From: Aved-18 sp964606665
GTDB taxonomy: Bacteria > Cyanobacteriota > Vampirovibrionia > Obscuribacterales > Obscuribacteraceae
Length of the DNA: 64,000 nt
Assembly (NCBI GenBank): GCA_964606665.1
Contig: CAZSHS010000017.1
Coordinates: 6,344 to 70,343 of the forward strand
Direction of reading: 5' to 3'
Below are positions 35,932-44,756 of the stretch, piece by piece. The position numbers and the translations under genes were made by a program. Within the stretch, counting starts at the first letter, position 1. Every line of letters starts with the position of its first letter. The notes beneath the pieces were generated by a model. The model saw nothing but the letters and a program-made list of their open reading frames with translations. It ran no database searches and was not told the origin of the DNA.

Positions 35932-36741
35932 TCAGAAAATTGCAGTGGGATTAATAAACTTCTTGTGTGCCTGAGATTCTTTGCTTTCGACCATTTCCTG
36001 ATACATTGGAATGATGTCTTTCACTTCTCCGGCTGAAACAATTTCGCCTGCGTTGAGCAGAATGGCTGACTGGCAGAAGTCTTCGACAGTCTGCATATTG
36101 TGCGAAACGAAAATAATTGACTTACTGTCTTCCTGCAATTTGTATATGCGCTTGAGACATTTTTTCTTGAAGTGTTCGTCGCCGACAGAAAGAGCTTCGT
36201 CAATCAGTAAAATGTCGCAATCAACGCTTGTAGCGCAGGCGAAAGCCAAACGTACAACCATTCCGCTCGAATAAGTCTTGATAGGTTGGTCGAAGAAATC
36301 GCCCAGTTCGGCATATTCATTTATTTCTTCCAGGCGGTCTTTCATTTCGTCTTCTGAAATACCTAAAATCATCCCGTAAAGCAAGGCGTTTTCACGACCC
36401 GAATACTCAGGCTGAAAGCCAGCTCCAAGTTCAAGTATGGCAGTTAACCTGCCGCGTGAGGCAATCTGTCCGGTAGTAGGTTGCACCACTCCGGCCATAA
36501 GCTGAAGTAGGGTGGATTTGCCCGAGCCGTTGGCTCCAAGAATAGCTGTGGTGTGCCTTTCAAACTTGTAAGAAAAATTGCGCAGCGCCCAGTATTCCTT
36601 GTGGAAAGAGCGCTTGTTGCGAAAAAGCATTTCTTTTAAGCGGTCAGTAGGCTTGTTATAAATGTTGTAGCGCTTAGATACATCTCGAAGTTCGATGTGT
36701 GAGCCGGTTATAACAGGATTAGAGTTAATTGTGCTTACCAT
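35932..36741 (-). CDS. Polysaccharide ABC exporter, ATP-binding subunit (Wzt/TagH type)
   Basis: The protein has 269 residues. Walker A is LGANGSGKST, the signature is YSSGMVVRLAFA and Walker B is CDILLIDEALSVGDE; the EALSVGD wording is typical of glycan exporters. It powers transfer of a lipid-linked polysaccharide across the inner membrane. It lacks the C-terminal carbohydrate-binding domain found in O-antigen Wzt proteins that recognise a capped chain end. The start overlaps the permease stop by one base (TAATG). Confidence 0.93.
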   Translation of the reverse strand: MVSTINSNPVITGSHIELRDVSKRYNIYNKPTDRLKEMLFRNKRSFHKEYWALRNFSYKFERHTTAILGANGSGKSTLLQLMAGVVQPTTGQIASRGRLTAILELGAGFQPEYSGRENALLYGMILGISEDEMKDRLEEINEYAELGDFFDQPIKTYSSGMVVRLAFACATSVDCDILLIDEALSVGDEHFKKKCLKRIYKLQEDSKSIIFVSHNMQTVEDFCQSAILLNAGEIVSAGEVKDIIPMYQEMVESKESQAHKKFINPTAIF

Positions 36742-37652
36742 TAGACGACATCCGCAAAACTATTTTTGGTTTTGAAAAAGAAGTGGAATCCAAGCGCGCA
36801 GACAACCACTGAAATAGAAGTGTATGCAAGATAAGGAATTAGCTCAGGAAGCGCACCTTCAAGCACAAGCCTTCTATAATCTGTAATCATGCCTGATACT
36901 GGATTGACCCACAAAAGAAAGCGTAAATTTTCAGGAAGACGCTCTGCTGGGTAAACAATAGGAGTCAAATACATTCCTGCTGAAAGTCCAAGAGCCATGA
37001 AGTGTTTGCAGTCTCTGATGAACACACCGATACTAGCGACGAGCCAGCACAATCCAGCGGTGAAAAGAAAGTGGGGAATCAGCACCAGTGGTAGTAGCAA
37101 CGTGGTGGCATGCACAGTGCCCGATTGGAAAAAAGCAAAAAGCACTACCAGGGCTAAGCCAATAATGGCATTGAAGAATGAAGATATAGGCAAAATCAAG
37201 GGCAAAATTTCAAGCGGAAACACCACTCGTTTGACCAGATTAGGAACTTCGAGCACTCTTGTGGTTGCGCCAGACAAAGCTTCGCTCATTGCCGTCCAGG
37301 GAATGTAAGCAGTCATCAGATAAAGGGCAAAGTCAGCGGTGCTATTGGTGTTGGAAAAGCGTACTTGCAAAATGATGCTGAAAAGAAAAGTATAAAGGAG
37401 CAGGTGACCTAGTGGGTTCAAGAGAGGCCAAACAGCACCTAGAAGTGACCCGCGAAATCTTCCTTCAAAATCACGCCAGACGAATTTGCCAATTAAATCC
37501 GCATGGCTCCAAAGTCCCAGAAAGCCCTGCAGGCTAGAGGGGGTGCGACGAGCATCAACTAACCGTTCGCTCGAATCACGATTGGCTGCAGCCGTCGTGT
37601 TTTGGAGCGGCTTTACTGCCGATTCTGTTTTATCTTGTAGATTAACAGACAT
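36741..37652 (-). CDS. Polysaccharide ABC exporter, permease subunit (Wzm/TagG type)
   Basis: The protein has 303 residues with about six membrane helices in the ABC2 permease fold. The amphipathic entry segment is LIGKFVWRDFEGRFRGSLLG and the YLTPIVYPAERLPENLRFLLW region is diagnostic of glycan exporter permeases. A 45-residue polar N-terminal tail precedes it. It is first in the five-gene leftward operon. The upstream 148 bp are shared with the divergent glycosyltransferase at 37801. TTGACT at about 37702-37707 on the minus strand may be part of its promoter. Confidence 0.93.
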   Translation of the reverse strand: MSVNLQDKTESAVKPLQNTTAAANRDSSERLVDARRTPSSLQGFLGLWSHADLIGKFVWRDFEGRFRGSLLGAVWPLLNPLGHLLLYTFLFSIILQVRFSNTNSTADFALYLMTAYIPWTAMSEALSGATTRVLEVPNLVKRVVFPLEILPLILPISSFFNAIIGLALVVLFAFFQSGTVHATTLLLPLVLIPHFLFTAGLCWLVASIGVFIRDCKHFMALGLSAGMYLTPIVYPAERLPENLRFLLWVNPVSGMITDYRRLVLEGALPELIPYLAYTSISVVVCALGFHFFFKTKNSFADVV

Positions 37653-37800
37653 AAAGATTCCCTTGACGTCAGATTACAAGATGCTACCACGAGCGGATAG
37701 AGTCAACACCTGCTTATTTTTCATAATGTATACAAAGACCGATTAATTGGTAAAAATTCAGGCTATAAAAGAGGCAAATTGGTAGGATGTGGACTGAGTT

Positions 37801-38955
37801 ATGACCCAGTCATCCGAACCTTTAGTTTCTGTAATCATTCCGTTTTACAATGCCCATCAGCATTTACGTGAAACTGTGCAGAGTGTTTTGGCTCAAAAAT
37901 ACTCCAATTTTGAAATCATTATTGTTAACGATGGTTCCAAGCCACCCACCATAAGGGAAGTCCTGCAAGGTCTGGACCTTTCCAAAGTAGAAGTGGTCGA
38001 TCACCTGGTCAATAAAGGTCTTGCGACAACCAGAAACACCGGAATCCTTGCGGCCAAAAGTGATTTATTACTTCCACTTGATGCCGATGACCTGATTACA
38101 CCGGATTGCATCGAAAAAATGGTCAAGCATTTACAGGCAAATTCAGATGTTGCTGCAGTTTATTCACGGGTGCAAATCTTTGGAGATGTTAATTTAGAGT
38201 GGATTCCCGATGCTTCCATGTTCAGCTTGATGTGCGGAATTCCTATTCAAAGCACTCTTCTTTTTAAAAGAGAAGTTTTTGAAAAAGTTAATGGCTACAA
38301 TTCCAGCATCAAACGCTCACCGGATGTGGATTTCTGGTTAAGAGTTTTGCATAGCGGATTCAAACTCAGTTGTATTGATGAGATTCTTTATCATTATCGA
38401 AAATATTCAGGCAGCCTCTCTGATGAAGGTAAACTGACCGAAGTGGAAGACCTGGCAAGAGCCAACATGCCAATCTTTCTGGAAAATATCGACCAGGTTT
38501 ACGAGGTTGAAAATCAGAAGTTTCAAAATGTGATGGAAGAGTTGGCTATCATCAAAAGCGGTTTTAACCAAATGTACTTGGGCTATCTCGATTTGCAAAA
38601 ACGCTACGCTGATGTACGCACTCAGCTTCTAAAAAGAAAGAAATCATGTCCAGATGAAGGCGAAATTTTTGAGATTTCGGCTCAATTAGAACTAGCTTTA
38701 AAAACTGACTTTGAATGTAATCTGGGCACAGTATCTAATGAAGATCTTGAGTCAGACCGGTGGTTGCAAAAGTTGGTTTTGGTTGAAAAAGATTATTTCA
38801 GAGCAAAAGCTAATTACTCAATAATCGAAAAAGAATTCACCCAATTGAAAACAATTTACCAAAACCTGCATAAACTCTTTGATCAGATGGTCGAGCGTCT
38901 GCAACAACTTGGAATTAGATATCAATTAAATAGACTGTTGGGTCGCTCCAATTGA
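37801..38955 (+). CDS. Family 2 glycosyltransferase with a helical C-terminal extension
   Basis: The protein has 384 residues. The GT-A domain covers about residues 8-225: VSVIIPFYNAHQHLRETVQSV, the metal-binding LLPLDADDLIT and the acceptor-side region IKRSPDVDFWLRVL. The C-terminal 150 residues are charged and helical, possibly coiled coil, perhaps for membrane or partner binding. It shares its 3' end with pseF (TTGA overlap), so it may transfer pseudaminic acid or a neighbouring sugar. GT2 enzymes normally use UDP or dTDP sugars, so transfer of the CMP-sugar itself would be unusual. Confidence 0.88.
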   Translation: MTQSSEPLVSVIIPFYNAHQHLRETVQSVLAQKYSNFEIIIVNDGSKPPTIREVLQGLDLSKVEVVDHLVNKGLATTRNTGILAAKSDLLLPLDADDLITPDCIEKMVKHLQANSDVAAVYSRVQIFGDVNLEWIPDASMFSLMCGIPIQSTLLFKREVFEKVNGYNSSIKRSPDVDFWLRVLHSGFKLSCIDEILYHYRKYSGSLSDEGKLTEVEDLARANMPIFLENIDQVYEVENQKFQNVMEELAIIKSGFNQMYLGYLDLQKRYADVRTQLLKRKKSCPDEGEIFEISAQLELALKTDFECNLGTVSNEDLESDRWLQKLVLVEKDYFRAKANYSIIEKEFTQLKTIYQNLHKLFDQMVERLQQLGIRYQLNRLLGRSN

Positions 38956-39647
38956 AAAATCTTCTGGCTATTATCCCAGCACGAGGGGGAAGTAAGCGCA
39001 TCCCGCGCAAGAATATCCGCACTTTTTTGGGTCAACCCATTATTGCTTATTCAATTAAAGCTGCACTGGAAGCCAAATGTTTTGCTGAAGTTATGGTTTC
39101 AACCGACGATGGTGAAATTGCTGAAATTGCCCAAAACTTTGGTGCTGTCGTGCCGTTCTTGCGTAGCGAGCAAAATTCTGACGATCATTCAGGCCTTGCA
39201 GAAGTTGTTTGCGAAGTCTTAGACCAGTATGAAAAAGCTGGAAAAAAATTCGATTATTTTTGCTGCCTGCTTCCTACCGCACCTTTTGTAACTTCTAAAA
39301 GATTATTGGAAGGAAAAGAATTATTACTTGAAACCGGTGCAGAAACGGTTGTTCCTGTGACTAGATTTTCTTACCCAATACAAAGATCGATGAAAATCGA
39401 AAACGATGGAAATTTGAGAATGTTCTGGCCCGAAAATTATGAAAAGCGGTCGCAAGATTTAGAGCCTGCCTATCACGACATTGGTCAATTTTACTGGGCA
39501 CGCACAGATGCATTGCGCAAAACTATGCGCTTCTTTTCTGAGAACACGAAACCGCTTGTAATACCAGAGATGGAAGTGCAAGACATTGATAGCGAAGAAG
39601 ATTGGAAAATCGCTGAGTTTAAATACCAGATGTATTTTCGGTCTTAA
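38952..39647 (+). CDS. pseF: Pseudaminic acid cytidylyltransferase, PseF
   Basis: It activates the nine-carbon acid to the CMP sugar. It has 231 residues. The N-terminal CTP-binding motif is AIIPARGGSKRIPRKNIR and further family blocks are VSTDDGEIAEIAQNFGA, VPFLRS, LLPTAPFVTSKRL and FYWARTDAL. The start is a TTG inside a TTGA overlap with the preceding glycosyltransferase; no strong ribosome binding site is seen, so coupling is likely. The tail overlaps the convergent membrane protein gene by 29 nt. Confidence 0.94.
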   Translation: MKNLLAIIPARGGSKRIPRKNIRTFLGQPIIAYSIKAALEAKCFAEVMVSTDDGEIAEIAQNFGAVVPFLRSEQNSDDHSGLAEVVCEVLDQYEKAGKKFDYFCCLLPTAPFVTSKRLLEGKELLLETGAETVVPVTRFSYPIQRSMKIENDGNLRMFWPENYEKRSQDLEPAYHDIGQFYWARTDALRKTMRFFSENTKPLVIPEMEVQDIDSEEDWKIAEFKYQMYFRS

Positions 39648-41526
39648 TTGACAAATCCGGTCCTTCTAATCGAATCAGGTTGCGAAATCCCCATAGCGCT
39701 GCGTTTCTTTTCAGTGTTTCAACGCTTTCGTCTTGTATCTGTATGCGACGAACACCATAACTGTATGGCGCATAGTTATAGTAAATAGTTCCGGTAAATC
39801 CAACTGGAGGTAGTCCATCAAGCATCGCAATACCTGTAATGGCTGGCTCGATAAACGGGGTGGCTAGTGGAATACTCATGTCCCAGTATGACTTGCAAGA
39901 CTGAGGAATAAACACAATCGAGTGTGAGCGCTCGCGAAGCGGGAGTTTCGATAGTTCTTGCAACTTGTTCATAATAAGCACTCGTTCTTTTGGTGCTTCT
40001 GTGCTTTGCAGAGCAGATTTGGAATCTGATATTTTCTGAGTTGATTTCCACACGCTAAATGTAGTTTGAATGAGCAAGAACGCTGACAAAACGTATGCCA
40101 CTTTCTTATTAGAAAGTGTTCCAATGAGTGTCAAAAATGCCACTAACAGCACGGAACTGACAAAGTACTGAGGTTCAAGAAAATAACTGGTGGCGCCGCC
40201 TGCCAAATTAGTCGCAACCGATGGAGCAAAGCAAATTATGGCAAAAACTACAGCAATTTCAGAAAGTATTTTTAGAAAATTATTGGTTTTAGCTACTCTG
40301 ATTCTGAGGGCAAGAAGAGCCCATACAGGCAAATACATAAAGACGGCATGAAGCAAAATTGAGCTCACGCTCATATCTTTGTAATAACCAAAGAAATCTA
40401 AATGAGTTTGATACGGAAACGAAAGTGCTTTATAAACCAGATACGAAGCAAGTGTTGAAATTAAAAGACTACACGCATAGACCCAGTCTTGGAAAAGTTT
40501 TTTACGCAAGAACAAATAACCAGCAATGGCAAGAAACAGATAAATGGTTGAAAACTTGCAGGCAGTCATAATGGCGCACAATGCTGGAATCAGAACCAAA
40601 AACAGCAGTAGTTTTTGTATCAAAGGCTGTTTTTGTTCGTTCTCTTTTTTGAAAAATTCAAGAACCAATCCCATCGCAAAAAAGGCGACAATTAACCCGA
40701 AACCGTATGATTCCCCAATAAAGGGACCGCTCAAATTGCATACTTTTCCTTGCGAAGGTAAAATTCCAACAGTGAGACAAGAAATTGCTAAATAAAGGTT
40801 GGTCGCATCAAATTCTTTCTCGGACTGGTTTAGACCGATTATTTGTAGAGCTAATGTACATAATGCATTGAAAAAAAGTGGTATCACAAGCAGAGGATAA
40901 CCAAAAATAAAGAATGGCATACATCCTTGACTCAATAGCTTACAAAGTTGAGCAAATATTATATGGCTTCCGGCATGATAAGCCGTGAATGGTACGCCAT
41001 CAAGACCGGTAGTAATTCGCCCCAGATTGGCAATCATATTTGCCAGAGTAGCGTGAAATAAAGTGTCGGTGCCCATGTCGAAGGGAGGACCAAAAGTTAG
41101 TTTCTCAAGGAAATAGGCATCGTGATATTTAGAAGAGAAGACCAATCCACCCACATATGCTCCAAGTATTACAGCAACCGCCATAGTCTTGAGCGTTGGT
41201 GCGATATTAGTTTTGGTCGCATATTCTTTTATAAGTGCAATCAAATACATAATTCCGCCGGAGCCAGCGACAATCCAGGCAAGGATAGGCACATTCGGCA
41301 CCAGTTTGCCAAGTAACACCAGTACAAACAAAAGCAAAATAGTAATGAGCGTGCGAGATTTTTTAGTCCACAGATTTAGGAAATATCCCGCAAAAGTAAT
41401 GAACAATCCAGCGCCTGTGAATAATAGCGCTGACTCAGTCTGGTTTTGAATGAATCCCTGTCTTGCAATCAGAAAACACGAAAGTATCGTGATGCTAATT
41501 GTGCCTGAAAATATGCAAGGGTTCAA
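39619..41526 (-). CDS. Polytopic membrane protein, possible GT-C transferase or glycan polymerase
   Basis: The protein has 635 residues with roughly 12-14 membrane helices and a soluble C-terminal part of about 120 residues (from HSIVFIPQSCKSYW). The longest extramembrane loop, after the helix near residue 125 (KYHDAYFLEKLTFGPPFDMG), contains acidic residues, as GT-C enzymes often do. No named motif settles the family. It starts at a TTG inside a TTGA overlap with the upstream PseG-like gene, preceded by GGAG at 8 nt, so the two are co-translated. A Wzy-like or GT-C role in the glycan pathway is inference. Confidence 0.7.
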   Translation of the reverse strand: MNPCIFSGTISITILSCFLIARQGFIQNQTESALLFTGAGLFITFAGYFLNLWTKKSRTLITILLLFVLVLLGKLVPNVPILAWIVAGSGGIMYLIALIKEYATKTNIAPTLKTMAVAVILGAYVGGLVFSSKYHDAYFLEKLTFGPPFDMGTDTLFHATLANMIANLGRITTGLDGVPFTAYHAGSHIIFAQLCKLLSQGCMPFFIFGYPLLVIPLFFNALCTLALQIIGLNQSEKEFDATNLYLAISCLTVGILPSQGKVCNLSGPFIGESYGFGLIVAFFAMGLVLEFFKKENEQKQPLIQKLLLFLVLIPALCAIMTACKFSTIYLFLAIAGYLFLRKKLFQDWVYACSLLISTLASYLVYKALSFPYQTHLDFFGYYKDMSVSSILLHAVFMYLPVWALLALRIRVAKTNNFLKILSEIAVVFAIICFAPSVATNLAGGATSYFLEPQYFVSSVLLVAFLTLIGTLSNKKVAYVLSAFLLIQTTFSVWKSTQKISDSKSALQSTEAPKERVLIMNKLQELSKLPLRERSHSIVFIPQSCKSYWDMSIPLATPFIEPAITGIAMLDGLPPVGFTGTIYYNYAPYSYGVRRIQIQDESVETLKRNAALWGFRNLIRLEGPDLSIKTENTSGI

Positions 41527-42581
41527 TTAATCGACTCCAGATGTTCGACTATTCGGTTAGCCCCATTTCCATCGCACAATAGCGCTGCTGACTGACTCAT
41601 AGTTACAAGCAAAAGCTCATCGGTAAAGTGGCGAGTAATTTCCTTTGCCACTGCATCTGGTGACAAGTTTTGATGCGAACCAAGGTCGAAAATGGCGCCA
41701 ATACCTGCCATATTTTTGTTGATACTTTCATGCACTGCGTTAGCTGCCACGTGAAATGAAGGCACTCCCATGCAGCATCGCTCCCACGCACTGTTGCCAG
41801 GGATACCTATCACCAGGTCGCAGTCGCGCAGCAAAGATGCCATATCTTCATGTCCGATTAAAACTTGCGCCTTTTGCTTCAGCAAATTGCTCGCTTGTTC
41901 GATCTCCGCTTGGTGCGAGTTGACTCTACCTATCACAACAGACGTCTCAATTGGAATTTCGACTTGCTTAAGTGCTTCAAGGATTTTGCAAGTCAAATTA
42001 TTTGAGTCTGAAAGACCAAAATGAATCACAATATGCTTTGAATCACGCATAGCCGCCTTGGTTTTGCCTCTGCGTGCAAGACTTTTAGGACGCATCTCTA
42101 AAAATTCAGGTCTGAGTGCAGCAAATCTAGCCCCTGTCAAAATAGAGGCGTCATGAGGAAGCAAGTCTTTGTATTCGGCGGGGCGTCTTCCAAATGCTGG
42201 ATCTATTAGAATTTTGGCCAAGTGTTTTCTAGACGGTGCATCGTCTAACACAGCGAGGCTTTTTGAGATGGAGGTTAGCGATTCTTCATATTTTTCCGAT
42301 AGATGGGGTCCATCGACAAAAGCCAGGTCATAAGCCCCTTTTGTTGATTTAGCTTTTAATGCCTTGGTGTCCATCAGTTCTGTTTCTTCTAACTCAATTT
42401 TTCTGATGCCACTATATGCGATGTCATTAGAGTTCAGCGGTAATAAATCGAAACTACCTTTTAAGCTAGCAAATGTGACATCGTGTCCACGCCTTGCGAA
42501 TTCACCGCCAAGCACTATGGAGCGCATTGCTCGACTTGCTCCAAGATTTTCGGAAGCGTCGGCTCGCAATAAAATTTTCAT
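41523..42581 (-). CDS. PseG-like protein lacking the catalytic histidine
   Basis: The protein has 352 residues and aligns end to end with PseG at 28258-29313 (LRADASENLG..., then DLVIGIPGNSAWERCCMGV). The catalytic H17 of PseG is R17 here (GASRAMR instead of GGGHLVR). The glycine-rich nucleotide loop is altered (GIPGNSAW instead of GGGGSSSW) and the following NQ pair is missing. Such changes should abolish or alter UDP-sugar hydrolysis. It may be a binding or regulatory protein, or act on another nucleotide sugar. It is coupled to the 635-residue membrane protein gene. Confidence 0.85.
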   Translation of the reverse strand: MKILLRADASENLGASRAMRSIVLGGEFARRGHDVTFASLKGSFDLLPLNSNDIAYSGIRKIELEETELMDTKALKAKSTKGAYDLAFVDGPHLSEKYEESLTSISKSLAVLDDAPSRKHLAKILIDPAFGRRPAEYKDLLPHDASILTGARFAALRPEFLEMRPKSLARRGKTKAAMRDSKHIVIHFGLSDSNNLTCKILEALKQVEIPIETSVVIGRVNSHQAEIEQASNLLKQKAQVLIGHEDMASLLRDCDLVIGIPGNSAWERCCMGVPSFHVAANAVHESINKNMAGIGAIFDLGSHQNLSPDAVAKEITRHFTDELLLVTMSQSAALLCDGNGANRIVEHLESIN

Positions 42582-42602
42582 GGGTCACCAAACATACAAG
42601 TC

Positions 42603-42642
42603 AGAAAAAAAACAAGCAGTGCTTATTTTACAGCACTGCTTG
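42603..42642 (-). terminator. Rho-independent terminator
   Basis: A perfect 11-bp stem (CAAGCAGTGCT at 42613-42623 with AGCACTGCTTG at 42632-42642) has an 8-nt loop. Read leftward it is followed by TG and a run of eight to nine T (42604-42611 on the complementary strand). It ends the glycine-zipper gene transcript 28 bp after its stop, and shields the PseG-like gene from read-through. Confidence 0.85.
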
Positions 42643-42669
42643 CCTACTCACGAACTCGGGCTAACTTAA

Positions 42670-43140
42670 TTAGCGAAGGTTTTTAAAGAGTCCCACTCCC
42701 AAACCGACTGCAGCACCGGCTGCGGCGATTTTGGCGGATTTCTTGTATTTTCCGTGTCCACTGGTTCCGGCAAGACCAAGTCCTGCGCCAACCAATGTTC
42801 CTTGAGCCACATCCTTAACTATTGGATGTCGTTTCATAGTCTGGCTCGATTGCAGCAAGCCTACGCCAGTACCGGTACCAGCACCAATCGCAGCGCCTTT
42901 AACAACGCCTTTCTTGGTTACAAGTCCTGTTACAGCTCCAACTGCGGTGCCGACACCGGCTCCTACTGCAGCACTTTTCACTTTGGGGTGGCGCTGCCAG
43001 TAAGTTCCACTTTTAATAGTGGTTTGTTTTTTTGAAGCACTTGCATGATACGTCTCAGCTTGAGCGGGTTGCAGACCAAATTGAAGTCCAGCGACCAGAG
43101 CAACTGCCAGGGTCAGGGCTTTTGTGGTAATTCTTTTCAC
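42670..43140 (-). CDS. Exported glycine-zipper protein
   Basis: The protein has 156 residues from GTG 43140, with AGG about 10 nt upstream. The frame is open for another 33 codons, but those do not look like protein and would hide the signal peptide. Residues 1-28 form a signal peptide (cleavage after QPAQA). The body is a repeated glycine zipper (AAVGAGVGTAVGAVTGLV, GAAIGAGTGTGVGLL, GAGLGLAG) separated by basic KxHPxVK segments. Glycine zippers pack as membrane-spanning helices and often sit in envelope proteins. The role is unknown. It has its own terminator and is divergent from gcvT. Confidence 0.72.
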   Translation of the reverse strand: MKRITTKALTLAVALVAGLQFGLQPAQAETYHASASKKQTTIKSGTYWQRHPKVKSAAVGAGVGTAVGAVTGLVTKKGVVKGAAIGAGTGTGVGLLQSSQTMKRHPIVKDVAQGTLVGAGLGLAGTSGHGKYKKSAKIAAAGAAVGLGVGLFKNLR

Positions 43141-43310
43141 TTGTAATCTACCTATTCTAGAGAAAATTAAAGAAGTCTGTGAAACCAATAATAAGCCTAA
43201 AGAACTTTTTAAATCAAAATTGTTCCTGATAATGCCCAAAATTAATTAATCTCAAAGCGGCATCCTATTTATTGATATATAAATTTGATATCAGATCTGG
43301 AGCATTTTAT

Positions 43311-44447
43311 ATGTCAACTGCAACCTTGAAAGAAACGCCTCTCGCCGACGCTCACCGCAAACTGGGCGCTCGTATGGTCGATTTTGCCGGATGGAACATG
43401 CCTGTCCAATACAAATCTATTGTGGTTGAACACAATGCCACCAGAACCAAGGCCGGTCTTTTCGACGTCAGTCATATGGGCGAATTTATTGTCACTGGCG
43501 ACGGTGCCTTTGAATTTATTCAGTATCTGATTGCCAATGACCTGAGCAAGCTCACAGAAGCAAATCGAGCCATTTATTCACAGTTGGTCATGCCAGACGG
43601 CGGCACCGTTGACGACCTAATTGTTTATCGCAGATCTGCTGGCACCATTGGGTGCGAAGGTATGAGCGAAGAAAATTATCTGCTCATTGTCAACGCCTCC
43701 AACATCGACAAAGACTGGAAATGGATAAACGAGCATAAAGCCAAATTTTCTTCAGTCAAATTGCAAAACGTTTCTGATAATTTCGGGCTGATAGCCATTC
43801 AAGGACCTGAGGCAGTCAAGATTTTCTCTAAGCTGGCTGGAAATCAGGTCGAGGCAATGAAGTCATTTACTTATGGTGAAGCAACTATCGATGGTGTCAA
43901 AGTCGGATTTGGCAGAACTGGTTATACCGGCGAAGACGGTTTTGAAATCATCGTTCCAGCCAACAAATCAGAATGGCTCTGGACCAAATTGCTCGAAACT
44001 GGCAAAGAACAAGGTCTCGAACCATGTGGTCTTGGTGCTCGTGACACTCTGAGACTTGAGTCTGCTCTTCCTTTATACGGCCATGAACTCGAAGCTGATA
44101 TAAGCCCCATTCAAGCTGGTCTTGGCTGGAGCGTCAAAGTAGCCAAAGGAGATTTTCTTGGTTGCGAAGCTCTCAAAAAACAAATTGATGGTGGCGTCAA
44201 AAAGAAAATAGTTTGTCTCAAGGCCGAAGGCAAAGCACTTCCGCGTCAAGGCTATAAAGTCACTAAAGACGGCAAAGAAATCGGTGTAGTCACAAGCGGC
44301 TCACAAGGCATTCACGTTGGTTATCCGATAGCATTTGCATTAATCGATTCAGACCAATCTGAAATCGGAACCAAATTGCAGATTTCAATTCGTGATACCG
44401 CAGTTGATGCTACTGTTGTGAAACGCCCGTTTTATAAACGCGTCTAA
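43311..44447 (+). CDS. gcvT: Aminomethyltransferase, glycine cleavage T protein
   Basis: It transfers the methylene group from the lipoyl arm of GcvH to tetrahydrofolate. It has 378 residues. The N-terminal block is ADAHRKLGARMVDFAGWNMPVQY and later blocks are FDVSHMGEF, GRTGYTGEDGFEI and GARDTLRLESALPLYGHEL. The start at 43311 is set by GGAG at 8 nt; the 13 residues open upstream do not fit the family. gcvH lies 1.7 kb away on the same strand; gcvP is not in this window. Confidence 0.96.
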   Translation: MSTATLKETPLADAHRKLGARMVDFAGWNMPVQYKSIVVEHNATRTKAGLFDVSHMGEFIVTGDGAFEFIQYLIANDLSKLTEANRAIYSQLVMPDGGTVDDLIVYRRSAGTIGCEGMSEENYLLIVNASNIDKDWKWINEHKAKFSSVKLQNVSDNFGLIAIQGPEAVKIFSKLAGNQVEAMKSFTYGEATIDGVKVGFGRTGYTGEDGFEIIVPANKSEWLWTKLLETGKEQGLEPCGLGARDTLRLESALPLYGHELEADISPIQAGLGWSVKVAKGDFLGCEALKKQIDGGVKKKIVCLKAEGKALPRQGYKVTKDGKEIGVVTSGSQGIHVGYPIAFALIDSDQSEIGTKLQISIRDTAVDATVVKRPFYKRV

Positions 44448-44756
44448 ATTCCGGACATTTTTTTTGCTGCGTTGATTGCGTCCCATTTTCGCTGCCTATA
44501 GAGTAGCCAAAATATCTGTTTCGAAACGCCTGCTGTAACCGGGTTTCCAGATGCGCGTGTAAGAAATTATGCCAGAATTTACTATTTGATGAACGCCTTG
44601 GTAGATTGAGCGGCGAAACCGAAAGCCTGTCAGCAGGTAGTAAAAACAGATGGAAAGTCTTACGTTGGCATTTTAAGAGGCAGTGAGGACAAGCGTTTGC
44701 GGATGCAAAAAACTTGGCGCTGTAGGCGAATGGAATGAACCTAGCAATTCAGGTGA
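44448..44756. other. 309-bp intergenic region, no clear gene
   Basis: A run of eight T follows gcvT at 44458-44465 without a good hairpin before it. Several inverted repeats occur: CCTGCTG (44529-44535) with CAGCAGG (44631-44637), GTAAGA (44559-44564) with TCTTAC (44658-44663), and ATGCCA (44569-44574) with TGGCAT (44666-44671). The last two pairs interlock rather than nest. I see no open frame with coding character and no known RNA core, including the glycine riboswitch. Confidence 0.4.

Noticed and set aside
44448..44756. Glycine riboswitch near gcvT/gcvH
   Set aside because: The conserved glycine aptamer core is absent both here and in the gcvH leader.
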